Shown here in pieces: positions 7,653 through 16,076 of a stretch of 64,000 nt of DNA; positions within the stretch are counted from its first letter, which is position 1; each line of letters starts with the position of its first letter. The stretch spans positions 62,001 to 126,000 of the forward strand of contig NZ_JADKRV010000002.1 of the NCBI RefSeq assembly GCF_015351025.1, read 5' to 3'. The DNA comes from Curtobacterium sp. VKM Ac-1376 (GTDB lineage: Bacteria; Actinomycetota; Actinomycetes; Actinomycetales; Microbacteriaceae). The translations under genes were made by a program, and so were the position numbers. The notes beneath the pieces are model-generated. The model ran no database searches and was not told where the DNA came from. It saw nothing but the letters and a program-made list of their open reading frames with translations.

Positions 7653-10600
7653 GTGTCGAGCCATCTGACCGGAACGGACGAGACCGCGGGGGAATTCGGG
7701 GCGAACGAGTGGCTCGTCGACGAGCTGTACGAGCAGTTCGTCGCCGACAAGGAGTCGGTCGACAAGTCCTGGTGGCCGGTCCTCGAGAGCTACCACCGCA
7801 CGCAGGTGACTGACGCTCCGGCTCCCGCTGCGGCGTCCGAGGCACCCGCGCAGCAGCAGTCCTCGACGCAACAGCCCGCCACCGGTGACGTCCCCGGCGA
7901 GGCGAAGGCCGGCCCGATCCAGGCGAAGACCACCTCGCGCCAGCCGACACCGCAGCCGATCCCGGCCGAGGCGAACGACGCGGCGGACGACCACGAGGAG
8001 ACCCACGAGGACGTGGCGACCCCGCTCCGCGGCATGGCGAAGACCCTCGCATCGAACATGGACGCCTCGCTGACCGTCCCCACCGCGACGAGCGTCCGGA
8101 CGATCCCGGCGAAGCTGATGATCGACAACCGGATCGTCATCAACAACCACCTCCGCCGCGCCCGTGGCGGCAAGATCTCCTTCACCCACCTGATCGGGTG
8201 GGCGATGGTCCAGGCGGTCAAGGACTTCCCGAGCCAGAACGTCTTCTACGACGAGCGCGACGGCAAGCCGTTCGTCGTCGCCCCCGCGCACGTGAACCTC
8301 GGCATCGCGATCGACGTCCCGAAGAAGGACGGCACCCGCTCGCTCCTGGTCCCGAGCATCAAGCGGGCGGAGACCCTGACCTTCGGCCAGTTCCTCACCG
8401 CCTACGAGGACCTGGTGAAGCGGGCCCGTGACAACAAGCTCACGCCGGCCGACTTCCAGGGCACGACGATCTCGCTCACCAACCCGGGCGGCATCGGCAC
8501 CGTGCACTCGGTCCCCCGCCTGACGAAGGGGCAGGGCTCGATCATCGGCGCCGGTGCCCTGGAGTACCCGGCGCAGTTCCAGGGGTCGGCGTCGAAGACC
8601 CTGGTCGAGCTCGGCATCGGGAAGACCATCACGCTGACGAGCACCTACGACCACCGCGTCATCCAGGGGGCGGGCTCGGGCGAGTACCTCAAGCACGTGC
8701 ACGAGCGGCTCATCGGCGAGCACGGCTTCTACGACGGCATCTTCGCCGCGCTCCGGATCCCGTACAAGCCGATCCAGTGGGCCAACGACATCAACGTCGA
8801 CCTCGCGCACCGCGTCAACAAGACCGCCCGTGTGCAGGAGCTCATCAACAGCTTCCGCGTGCGCGGACACCTGATGGCGGACATCGACCCGCTCGAGTAC
8901 CGCCAGCGCACCCACCCCGACCTCGAGATCGAGAGCCACGGGCTCACCTTCTGGGACCTCGACCGAGAGTTCGTCACAGGGGGGCTGGCCGGCACGACGT
9001 CGGCGCCGCTGCGCGACGTGCTCGGGATCCTGCGGGACGCGTACTGCCGCACGGTGGGCATCGAGTACATGCACATCCAGGACCCGGAGCAGCGCCGCTG
9101 GGTGCAGGAGCGCATCGAGGTCCCCTACTCGAAGCCGTCCAAGGAGGAGCAGCTCCGCGTCCTCGGCAAGCTCAACGAGGCCGAGGCGTTCGAGACCTTC
9201 CTGCAGACCAAGTACGTCGGCCAGAAGCGCTTCTCGCTCGAGGGCGGGGAGTCGACGATCGCGTTCCTCGACACGCTCATCCAGCACGCCGCCGGGGCCG
9301 GGCTCGCCGAGGTCGCGATCGGCATGGCCCACCGCGGTCGTCTCAACGTGCTGACGAACATCGCCGGCAAGACCTACGGCCAGATCTTCCGCGAGTTCGA
9401 GGGCTCGTCGCTGCCGGGCACGGTGTCCGGTCAGGGGTCCGGCGACGTGAAGTACCACGTCGGGACCGAGGGCGTGTTCCGCACGTCCGACGGCACGAGC
9501 ATCCCCGTGACGATCGCCGCCAACCCGTCCCACCTCGAAGCCGTCGACGGGGTGCTCGAGGGCATCGTCCGCGCCAAGCAGGACCGCGAGGCGCCCGGCA
9601 GCTTCGGCGTGCTCCCCGTGCTCGTGCACGGCGACGCAGCCATGGCCGGCCAGGGCGTGGTCGTCGAGACCCTGCAGATGTCGCAGCTGCGCGGCTACCG
9701 CACCGGCGGCACGGTGCACCTGGTCATCAACAACCAGGTCGGCTTCACCACGCTGCCCGAGTCGGCGCGCAGCTCGGTGTACTCCACCGACGTCGCGAAG
9801 ACCATCCAGGCGCCGATCTTCCACGTCAACGGTGATGACCCCGAGGCCGTGGCACGTGTCGCAGAACTCGCCTTCGCGTACCGCGAGGAGTTCCACCGCG
9901 ACGTCGTGATCGACCTGATCTGCTACCGCCGCCGCGGCCACAACGAGGGTGATGACCCCTCGATGACGCAGCCGCTCATGTACAACCTCATCGAGGCGAA
10001 GCGTTCCGTCCGCACGCTGTACACCGAGGCCCTCGTCGGCCGCGGTGACATCACGCAAGAGGAGTACGACGAAGCGCACCGCGACTTCCAGGACCGCCTG
10101 GAGCGTGCCTTCGCCGAGACGCACGAGGCACAGACCGGCACCATCCCGGTGATCGAGGTCGACGACGACGGCGCCGTGCAGGGACTCGAGCGCCCGGCCG
10201 CGCAGCGCGACGACTCCGAGAACGAGGTGCACGAGACCGCGGTGTCGGAGGCACTCGTCCGGGCCATCGGCGACGCACACAGCAACCCGCCGGCCGGCTT
10301 CTCGATCCACCCGAAGCTCCAGCAGCTGCTGACCAAGCGCACCGAGATGACGCGCAACGGCGGCATCGACTGGGCGATGGCGGAGCTGATGGCGATCGGG
10401 TCGATCCTGGTCGAGGGCAAGCCCGTCCGCCTCGCCGGCCAGGACGCCCGACGCGGCACCTTCGTGCAGCGCCAGTCGGTGTTCCACGACCGGGTGAACG
10501 GTCAGGAGTGGCTGCCGCTGTCGAACCTCACCGAGGACCAAGCCCGGTTCTACGTGTACGACTCGCTGCTCAGCGAGTACGCGGCGATGGCGTTCGAGTA

Positions 10601-11393
10601 CGGCTACTCGGTGGAGCGGCCAGAGGCCCTCGTGCTCTGGGAGGCACAGTTCGGCGACTTCGCGAACGGTGCCCAGATCGTCATCGACGAGTTCATCTCC
10701 TCCGCCGAGCAGAAGTGGGGTCAGCGCTCCGGCCTCGTGCTCCTGCTGCCCCACGGCTACGAGGGCCAGGGCCCGGACCACTCGTCGGCACGCATCGAGC
10801 GCTACCTGCAGCTGTGCGCCGAGGACAACATGATCGTCGCGCGGCCGTCCACCCCGGCGTCGTACTTCCACCTGCTGCGCCGCCAGGCCTGGGCCAGACC
10901 GCAGAAGCCGCTCGTCGTGTTCTCACCGAAGGCGATGCTCCGGCTGCGTCAGGCGACGAGCGCGGTGGCGGACTTCACGAACGGCACTTTCGAATCGGTC
11001 CTCGACGACAGGAAGATCGCCGACAAGCGTGCCGTGCGCCGTGTCGTGCTGCACTCCGGCAAGGTCCACCACGACCTGCGCGCCGAGGTCGACAAGCGGG
11101 GCGTCACCGACGTCGCCCTCGTCCGCCTCGAGCAGCTCGCCCCGCTCCCCCTCGAGCGCATCCTCGAGGTGCTGGCGGGCTACCCGGAAGCCGACGTGGT
11201 CTGGGCTCAGGAGGAGCCCGAGAACCAGGGTGCGTGGCCGTTCGTGTGCATGAACCTGTCGCCGCACCTCGGCGGCCGGCCGCTGTCGGTCGCTGCCCGG
11301 CCGGCGAGTGCCGCGCCGGCCACGGGTTCCTCGAAGCGCTCCTCCCAGGAGTCCACCGAGGTCATCAACACCGCATTGAGCGCGTCGGCCTAG
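7653..11393 (+). CDS. kgd: Multifunctional 2-oxoglutarate decarboxylase/dehydrogenase E1o-E2o
   Basis: 1246 residues, the actinobacterial single-chain fusion of a succinyltransferase (E2o-like) domain with a ThDP-dependent E1o domain. Layout: N-terminal helix (NEWLVDELYEQFVADK, about 15-30), an Ala/Pro/Gln-rich linker to about 120, an acyltransferase core ending in STYDHRVIQGAGSG with its catalytic His, then the E1 domain with MAHRGRLNVL and the ThDP-Mg motif G-D-A-A through N-N-Q-V-G-F. No lipoyl domain is present, so a separate E2p would supply the lipoyl arm as in mycobacteria and corynebacteria. Family enzymes are inhibited by the FHA protein OdhI/GarA. The GTG at 7653 was chosen because GGAGAG lies upstream and the length matches orthologues. 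Confidence 0.93.
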   Translation: MSSHLTGTDETAGEFGANEWLVDELYEQFVADKESVDKSWWPVLESYHRTQVTDAPAPAAASEAPAQQQSSTQQPATGDVPGEAKAGPIQAKTTSRQPTPQPIPAEANDAADDHEETHEDVATPLRGMAKTLASNMDASLTVPTATSVRTIPAKLMIDNRIVINNHLRRARGGKISFTHLIGWAMVQAVKDFPSQNVFYDERDGKPFVVAPAHVNLGIAIDVPKKDGTRSLLVPSIKRAETLTFGQFLTAYEDLVKRARDNKLTPADFQGTTISLTNPGGIGTVHSVPRLTKGQGSIIGAGALEYPAQFQGSASKTLVELGIGKTITLTSTYDHRVIQGAGSGEYLKHVHERLIGEHGFYDGIFAALRIPYKPIQWANDINVDLAHRVNKTARVQELINSFRVRGHLMADIDPLEYRQRTHPDLEIESHGLTFWDLDREFVTGGLAGTTSAPLRDVLGILRDAYCRTVGIEYMHIQDPEQRRWVQERIEVPYSKPSKEEQLRVLGKLNEAEAFETFLQTKYVGQKRFSLEGGESTIAFLDTLIQHAAGAGLAEVAIGMAHRGRLNVLTNIAGKTYGQIFREFEGSSLPGTVSGQGSGDVKYHVGTEGVFRTSDGTSIPVTIAANPSHLEAVDGVLEGIVRAKQDREAPGSFGVLPVLVHGDAAMAGQGVVVETLQMSQLRGYRTGGTVHLVINNQVGFTTLPESARSSVYSTDVAKTIQAPIFHVNGDDPEAVARVAELAFAYREEFHRDVVIDLICYRRRGHNEGDDPSMTQPLMYNLIEAKRSVRTLYTEALVGRGDITQEEYDEAHRDFQDRLERAFAETHEAQTGTIPVIEVDDDGAVQGLERPAAQRDDSENEVHETAVSEALVRAIGDAHSNPPAGFSIHPKLQQLLTKRTEMTRNGGIDWAMAELMAIGSILVEGKPVRLAGQDARRGTFVQRQSVFHDRVNGQEWLPLSNLTEDQARFYVYDSLLSEYAAMAFEYGYSVERPEALVLWEAQFGDFANGAQIVIDEFISSAEQKWGQRSGLVLLLPHGYEGQGPDHSSARIERYLQLCAEDNMIVARPSTPASYFHLLRRQAWARPQKPLVVFSPKAMLRLRQATSAVADFTNGTFESVLDDRKIADKRAVRRVVLHSGKVHHDLRAEVDKRGVTDVALVRLEQLAPLPLERILEVLAGYPEADVVWAQEEPENQGAWPFVCMNLSPHLGGRPLSVAARPASAAPATGSSKRSSQESTEVINTALSASA

Positions 11394-11400
11394 CCACGAG

Positions 11401-11447
11401 GAAGCGCCCCGTCCGGGAGTCCGAGGGACTCCTGCACGGGGCGCTTC
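11401..11447. terminator. Terminator hairpin after kgd
   Basis: GAAGCGCCCCGT and its exact complement form 12-bp arms; an inner GGAGTCC/GGACTCC pair extends the stem. It lies 8 nt after the kgd stop and 26 nt from the stop of the convergent GNAT gene, so it can serve both. Confidence 0.7.
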
Positions 11448-11472
11448 GACGTTCGCGAGGAATGTGACGCCC

Positions 11473-11913
11473 CTACGCGATCTTCGTGTAGCGCACCCCG
11501 GCGTCGTGGTACCCGCGCTTCTGGTAGAACCGGTGCGCGCTGTCCGTCGCGGCCGCACTGACGGCGCTGAGGCGACGCGCGCCCTGGTCCACGGCCCACG
11601 CTTCGAAGGTGCCGATGAGCGCCGAACCGGTGCCGAGCCTCCTGGCCGTGTCGTCGACCACCAGCAGCAGGAGCTGCGCGGTCGGCTCGTCACTGGCGTA
11701 GGCCCACGTGACCTGCGCCCCCGCGACGGCGACGACCCCGCCGTCATCGCCGCGGACCACCCAGGTGCGGTGCCCGGCTTCGGGTACGAGCCGTTCGAGG
11801 CGGGCTCGCATGGACGCGTCGTCCACGTCGTGACCGAGCAGGCGGACGAGGGTGGCGACGTCGGCGACGTCCGTGTCGGACCAGGAGGCGATCGACTCGA
11901 CGGAGAGGGTCAT
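11473..11913 (-). CDS. GNAT-family N-acetyltransferase
   Basis: 146 residues. The acetyl-CoA pyrophosphate-binding motif A is seen as R-R-L-G-T-G-S-A-L-I (about 90-100), followed by A-H-R-F-Y-Q-K-R-G-Y in motif B (about 125-135), the normal GNAT order. The substrate is not predictable. The ATG at 11913 is preceded by TAGGTT at exactly 7 nt, pointing to a leaderless mRNA and its own promoter. It converges on kgd, with a shared hairpin between them. Confidence 0.82.
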   Translation of the reverse strand: MTLSVESIASWSDTDVADVATLVRLLGHDVDDASMRARLERLVPEAGHRTWVVRGDDGGVVAVAGAQVTWAYASDEPTAQLLLLVVDDTARRLGTGSALIGTFEAWAVDQGARRLSAVSAAATDSAHRFYQKRGYHDAGVRYTKIA

Positions 11914-11920
11914 GTCGGCC

Positions 11921-11926
11921 AACCTA
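11921..11926 (-). promoter_or_regulatory. -10 element of leaderless GNAT mRNA
   Basis: TAGGTT on the minus strand, 7 nt before the ATG at 11913, with no Shine-Dalgarno. Same geometry as the hisN box at 17236-17241, which has the identical hexamer. Confidence 0.45.
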
Positions 11927-12148
11927 CCCGGGCCGTGTGTCGTGTTGCGACGGGGTTCCGCTCGTTTCGATCGCGGTCGATGACCCTCTGGCTCGACGGC
12001 GTCCAACAGGCAACCCGCTCGGACGCCGTCACGCTCCGCCAGTACCCGGGCCGTCCTCGACGCGGCGACCATCGCGGAGCACGCAGCCGCAGGACGCTGG
12101 CAGATCACCGGCAGCCAGCGGACACCCTCGACCCAGCGGCACGACCCG

Positions 12149-12391
12149 TCAGTGCGTCGCCTGCTCCACCCGGATGCGCGCGAGGATCTCACTCCGCAGC
12201 TGGTCGGGAGCGGTCTCCCTGCACGCGCGGCGCACGGTCTCCATGAGCACGACGCCGACGCGGTGCTCGGTGGTGCAGTCCTCGCACCCCTCCATGTGCT
12301 CGCGGATGTCCGCGGCGTCCTCGTGGCGGAGCTCGTCGTGCAGGAACTCCTCGAGCTCGGCCTTCGCCTTCGAGCAGTCGCAGCCGCTCAT
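12149..12391 (-). CDS. rsrA: Mycothiol-system anti-sigma factor RsrA
   Basis: 80 residues of the ZAS (zinc-associated anti-sigma) family. The thiol-disulfide switch motif H-x3-C-x2-C reads H-M-E-G-C-E-D-C (about 32-39); two more cysteines sit near the N-terminus (C-D-C). In Streptomyces, RsrA holds SigR inactive until disulfide stress oxidises these cysteines and expels zinc, and mycothiol restores the reduced state. The start overlaps the sigR stop by 4 nt (ATGA), the usual coupling that keeps sigma and anti-sigma balanced. The 235-bp stretch between this gene and the GNAT promoter shows no convincing gene. Confidence 0.9.
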   Translation of the reverse strand: MSGCDCSKAKAELEEFLHDELRHEDAADIREHMEGCEDCTTEHRVGVVLMETVRRACRETAPDQLRSEILARIRVEQATH

Positions 12392-13329
12392 CGTGCGTCC
12401 TTCCGTCCGGTGCGGCCCGTGGCCGCGGTTGCCTTCGTTGTCGGAGCGGCGCCCCGTCCCCGGCCGCGCATCGTCGCCGTCGACGCTGCGTCCGGGACGA
12501 TGCCGGTCTCACGGGCGTGGTCGGCCAGGAGCCCGCGGAGGAGCCGGCGTCCACGGTGGAGGCGGCTCATGACCGTCCCCACGGGGGTCTTCATGATGTC
12601 GGCGATCTCCTGGTACGAGAACCCTTCGACATCGGCGAAGTAGACAGCCATCCGGAAGTCCTCGGGGATCGCCTGCAGGGCGTCCTTCACGGCGGACGAC
12701 GGCAGGTGGTCGATCGCGTCTGCCTCCGCTGACCGTGCGGAGATCGACTGGGTGACGCTCTCCGCGCCGCCGAGCTGCCAGTCCTCGAGCTCGTCGATGG
12801 TTCCCTGGTACGGGTTCCGCTGGTTCTTGCGGTACGTGTTGATGAACGTGTTCGTGAGGATCCGGTACAGCCAGGCCTTCAGGTTCGTGCCCTGCTTGAA
12901 CTGGCGGAACGCCGCGAAGGCCTTGACGAAGGTCTCCTGCACCAGGTCCGAGGCGTCGGCCGGGTTGCGGGTCATCCGCATGGCCGCGCCGTACAACTGG
13001 TCCATGAAGGGCAGGGCCTGGTCCTCGAACAGGGACCGCAGCTCCCCCTCGGACACGGTCTTCGCGTCGACCGGCTCGGCGGCGTCGTCGTCGACCGGCC
13101 CAGCGGCGTCGGCGTCGGGCCCGTCGGCTGCGTCGTCGAGGGCGGTCTGCTCCTCTTCCACGGCGTCGAGCTGCACCTCGGTCTCCTCGACCAGGTCGTG
13201 CGGAGCTGCCTGCGGTTCGTCGGTCGTCATCGCCGCCAAGTCTAGGCCGAGCGTGCCGAGCGTCGTCGGCACCGCGGTCAGCACGGGGGCCGTGCCGGTC
13301 CGCTCTCGTGCGAGTGTTGCTGTCGCCAC
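12388..13329 (-). CDS. sigR: ECF sigma factor of disulfide stress, SigR/SigH type
   Basis: 313 residues if the GTG at 13329 is used; 280 if the ATG at 13230 is used. Region 2 runs through [20 protein letters not shown] and the following [14 protein letters not shown]. Region 4 contains the helix-turn-helix [20 protein letters not shown]. The acidic N-terminus (about 35-90) and basic C-terminal tail are lineage extensions. The upstream GTG is favoured because it has GGGAGG 4 nt before it, its first codons are A3-rich as at true starts, and a SigR-type promoter lies 32 nt further up. The ATG at 13230 has only a weak ribosome site. The sigma-anti-sigma pair is expected to control thiol homeostasis. 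Confidence 0.87.
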   Translation of the reverse strand: MATATLARERTGTAPVLTAVPTTLGTLGLDLAAMTTDEPQAAPHDLVEETEVQLDAVEEEQTALDDAADGPDADAAGPVDDDAAEPVDAKTVSEGELRSLFEDQALPFMDQLYGAAMRMTRNPADASDLVQETFVKAFAAFRQFKQGTNLKAWLYRILTNTFINTYRKNQRNPYQGTIDELEDWQLGGAESVTQSISARSAEADAIDHLPSSAVKDALQAIPEDFRMAVYFADVEGFSYQEIADIMKTPVGTVMSRLHRGRRLLRGLLADHARETGIVPDAASTATMRGRGRGAAPTTKATAATGRTGRKDAR

Positions 13330-13350
13330 TGATCCTCCCGGTGCGTTCAG

Positions 13351-13356
13351 TACCCT
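13351..13356 (+). promoter_or_regulatory. -10 element of aroA
   Basis: TACCCT ends 9 nt before the aroA ATG at 13366. It is interleaved with the divergent SigR-type promoter of sigR, so the two RNA polymerases would compete for overlapping DNA. Confidence 0.35.
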
Positions 13357-13360
13357 GGTG

Positions 13361-13387
13361 AACCGATGGCAGACACGACGCATTCCC
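13361..13387 (-). promoter_or_regulatory. SigR-dependent autoregulatory promoter of sigR-rsrA
   Basis: On the minus strand GGGAAT is followed by exactly 18 nt and then GTT, matching the SigR consensus GGAAT-N18-GTT. Initiation about 6-7 nt downstream would give a leader of about 25 nt containing GGGAGG before the GTG at 13329. The promoter lies across the start of aroA: GTT is at 13361-13363, the aroA ATG at 13366, and the -35 inside aroA codons 6-8. Confidence 0.65.
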
Positions 13388-14754
13388 GAAGCGGGACACA
13401 GCCCGCCGCCCCCTGGATCGCCCCGCTGGCACGCGGTCCGCTGCGCGGTGACGTCGCGCTGCCCGGGTCGAAGTCGCTCACCAACCGGGAGCTCGTGCTC
13501 GCCGCCCTCGCCGACGGCCCGTCCGTCGTCCGGCTGCCGCTGCACTCCCGTGACTCCGCGCTCATGATCGCGGGGCTCCGCGCGCTCGGCGTCGGCATCG
13601 AGGAGCTCGAGCCGGCAGCCGGCACCGCCCCGAACCCCTACGGCCCCGACCTGCGCATCACCCCCGCCCCGGTGCACGGCGACGTCCGGCTGGACTGCGG
13701 GCTCGCCGGCACCGTGATGCGGTTCCTGCCGCCGCTCGCCGCGCTGGCGGTCGGCTCCGTCACCGTCGACGGGGACCCCTACGCCCGCAAGCGGCCGATG
13801 CACGCGGTCGTCCAGGCGCTCGTCGACCTCGGCGTCGACGTCACGGACGACGGCGGCGGTTCGATGCCCTTCACGTTCACCGGCACCGGGTCGGTCCGCG
13901 GCGGCGCGTTGACCATCGACGCCTCGGCGTCCTCGCAGTTCGTCTCCGGCCTGCTGCTCTCCGCACCCCGCTTCGACGAGGGCCTGCACCTCACCCACGT
14001 CGGCGAGCGCCTTCCGAGCATGCCGCACATCGAGATGACCGTCGCCGTGCTCCGCGCCCGCGGCGTGCGCGTCGACGAACCGTCCGTGGGCGAGTGGGTC
14101 GTGCACCCGGGGCCGATCGCCGCGCGCGACGTCACGATCGAGCCGGACCTGTCGAACGCCGCACCGTTCGCGGTCGCCGCGCTCGTCGCGGGCGGCACGG
14201 TCCGCATCCGCACCTGGCCCACCGGGACCACGCAGGTCGGGGCCGACCTCGAGACGCTCCTGCCCCTGTGGGGCGCGAGCGTGGCCCGCGACGGTGACGA
14301 CCTGGTGTTCGACGGCGGCGTGGGGATCCTGGGCGGGGCCTCCCTTCCGGGTCTCGAACTCGACCTGAGCCGCGGCGGCGAACTCGCCCCGGCGCTCGTC
14401 GCGCTGGCGGCGCTGGCCGACGGACCGAGCGAGATCACCGGGATCGGTCACCTGCGGGGCCACGAGACGGACCGGCTCGCCGCGCTCGCGGCGGACCTCA
14501 ACCGGTTTGGAGGCGCGGTGCACGAACTCGACGACGGCCTGCGCATCGCGCCTGCCGCGCTCCACGGCGGTGACTGGGGTGCGTACGACGACCACCGGAT
14601 GGCGACGGCGGGCGCGATCGTGGGACTCGTCGTCGACGGCGTCGCCGTTGACGACATCGGATCGACGGCGAAGACGCTGCCGCAGTTCCCGGAGCTGTGG
14701 GCGCAGTTGGTGGCGACGGGGACCGGCGTCGCCGAGCGGGGAGTGAGCGCATGA
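13366..14754 (+). CDS. aroA: 3-phosphoshikimate 1-carboxyvinyltransferase (EPSP synthase)
   Basis: 462 residues; transfers enolpyruvyl from PEP to shikimate-3-phosphate in the shikimate pathway. The N-terminal substrate loop [11 protein letters not shown], the PEP-binding [11 protein letters not shown] and the late Y-D-D-H-R-M-A block are all intact, so the enzyme should be active. The first 17 codons overlap the divergent sigR promoter. The stop overlaps the rsgA start by ATGA, so the two genes are co-transcribed, an arrangement common in Actinobacteria. Confidence 0.95.
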   Translation: MADTTHSRSGTQPAAPWIAPLARGPLRGDVALPGSKSLTNRELVLAALADGPSVVRLPLHSRDSALMIAGLRALGVGIEELEPAAGTAPNPYGPDLRITPAPVHGDVRLDCGLAGTVMRFLPPLAALAVGSVTVDGDPYARKRPMHAVVQALVDLGVDVTDDGGGSMPFTFTGTGSVRGGALTIDASASSQFVSGLLLSAPRFDEGLHLTHVGERLPSMPHIEMTVAVLRARGVRVDEPSVGEWVVHPGPIAARDVTIEPDLSNAAPFAVAALVAGGTVRIRTWPTGTTQVGADLETLLPLWGASVARDGDDLVFDGGVGILGGASLPGLELDLSRGGELAPALVALAALADGPSEITGIGHLRGHETDRLAALAADLNRFGGAVHELDDGLRIAPAALHGGDWGAYDDHRMATAGAIVGLVVDGVAVDDIGSTAKTLPQFPELWAQLVATGTGVAERGVSA

Positions 14755-15812
14755 GCTGGTGGGACGACGCGGACGGTGACGACACGGACGTCGACGAGCC
14801 GTACGGGCAGTACGACGAGTCGAGCGTGCGGGTGCGACCGAACCCGAAGGGCAACCGGCCCCGCACCAAGGTCCGTCCGACGTACGACGATGCCCCGGTC
14901 GGCTGGGTGACGAACGTCGACCGCGGGCGCTTCGGCGTGCTCGTGGGCTCGGGTACCCCCGAGGAGCACGTCATCACCGCGACGAAGGCCCGGGAGCTCG
15001 GCAAGAAGTCCGTCGTCACCGGGGACCACGTGTCCCTCGCCGGGGACGTCTCCGGGGACGACGGCACCCTTGCGCGGATCGTGAAGGTCGCCGAGCGGTC
15101 GACCCTGCTGCGCCGGAGCGCCGACGACTCGGACGAGGTCGAGCGCGTCATCGTGGCGAACGCCGACCAGATGCTCATCGTGGTGGCCGCCGCGGACCCC
15201 GAGCCGCGCACCCGCCTGATCGACCGGTACCTGGTGGCGGCGTTCGACGCCGGCCTCGACCCGATCCTCTGCATCACGAAGACCGACCTCGCCGACCCGG
15301 CGCCGTTCCTGGCGCACTTCGCCTGCCTGGACCTGCGGATCGTGACGAGCCGCTCGGACGACGTGCCGTTCGAGGCCCTGCACGAGGTGCTGGACGACAG
15401 GGTGACCGTGACCGTCGGACACTCCGGTGTGGGGAAGTCCACGCTGGTGAACGCCCTGACCGGGTCGACGCGGGCGATCGGTGTCGTGAACGCCGTCACG
15501 GGCCGCGGTCGGCACACCTCGTCGTCGTCGATCGCACTGCGGGTCGGCGACGGCAGCTGGATCATCGACACCCCGGGGGTGCGGTCGTTCGGCCTCGGCC
15601 ACGTCGACCCCGCGAACGTGTTCCGGGCGTTCGCCTCGCACGCGATCCCGGTGCTGCCGGCGCGCGACGGGATCCCGCTGGCGCAGGCGCACGACTGGGA
15701 GATCGTCGACCGGGTGCAGGACGGCGAGCTCGGGCCGACCGGCGTCGAGCGGCTCGACTCGTTCCGCGCGCTGTTGACCGGCATGGGTGCGTCGGACCCC
15801 GGGTCCGAGTAG
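14751..15812 (+). CDS. rsgA: Ribosome small-subunit-dependent GTPase RsgA
   Basis: 353 residues; a circularly permuted GTPase that acts late in 30S subunit maturation. An OB-fold region lies at about 45-110. The G4 motif TKTD (about 176) precedes the P-loop GHSGVGKST (about 223-231), and G3 is D-T-P-G-V-R-S-F, the order diagnostic of the family. The C-terminal segment after G3 has no cysteine, so the usual C-x4-C-x-H-x5-C zinc knuckle is missing. Translation is coupled to aroA through ATGA. Confidence 0.9.
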   Translation: MSWWDDADGDDTDVDEPYGQYDESSVRVRPNPKGNRPRTKVRPTYDDAPVGWVTNVDRGRFGVLVGSGTPEEHVITATKARELGKKSVVTGDHVSLAGDVSGDDGTLARIVKVAERSTLLRRSADDSDEVERVIVANADQMLIVVAAADPEPRTRLIDRYLVAAFDAGLDPILCITKTDLADPAPFLAHFACLDLRIVTSRSDDVPFEALHEVLDDRVTVTVGHSGVGKSTLVNALTGSTRAIGVVNAVTGRGRHTSSSSIALRVGDGSWIIDTPGVRSFGLGHVDPANVFRAFASHAIPVLPARDGIPLAQAHDWEIVDRVQDGELGPTGVERLDSFRALLTGMGASDPGSE

Positions 15813-15906
15813 CACCACGGGGTGGGCCGCGGGTCCTCGGCCGGTGGGCGGCCTCGTCGGCGGGGTCGCCGGCCGGGGTCGGTCGGGGTCACTCCGGTTC
15901 CCGCCT

Positions 15907-15939
15907 CATCGCACGGTGCGGACCTCGCACCGTGCGATG
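15907..15939. repeat. 14-bp-arm inverted repeat after rsgA
   Basis: CATCGCACGGTGCG and its exact complement flank a 5-nt loop. It is the first of two adjacent inverted repeats built from GGTGCGAG/CTCGCACC words. A terminator role for aroA-rsgA is plausible, but there is no U-tract. Confidence 0.6.
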
Positions 15940-15952
15940 GGGCGCGCGAACG

Positions 15953-16013
15953 GTGCGAGGTTGTGCACTCGGTGCGAGCTCGCGCGCCTCGCACGGAGTG
16001 CACAACCTCGCAC
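15953..16013. repeat. 26-bp-arm inverted repeat upstream of YhgE-like gene
   Basis: Arms of 26 nt (15953-15978 and 15988-16013) are complementary at 25 positions around a 9-nt loop rich in CG. The left arm begins GTGCGAGGTTGTGCACTC. It ends 28 nt before the -35 of the next gene's promoter, so it could be a terminator for rsgA or a regulatory site. Confidence 0.65.
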
Positions 16014-16040
16014 CGGACGAGACCGCGACTCCGGCCACCG

Positions 16041-16069
16041 TCGACAAGCGTGCAACGGCGCTGTACAGT
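16041..16069 (+). promoter_or_regulatory. Promoter of the YhgE-like gene
   Basis: TCGACA (16041-16046), a 17-bp spacer and TACAGT (16064-16069). The -10 ends 7 nt before the GTG at 16077, so the mRNA is predicted to be leaderless. Confidence 0.6.
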
Positions 16070-16076
16070 TTCCATC

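Noticed and set aside
7626-10871. A 1081-codon open frame antisense to kgd
   Set aside because: Shadow frame. kgd on the other strand has complete family motifs throughout, and long antisense frames are expected at this GC content.
11927-12148. Remnant protein between the GNAT gene and rsrA on the plus strand
   Set aside because: A readable helical-looking segment exists, but it lacks a start, needs a frame change and runs antisense into rsrA. No family resemblance.
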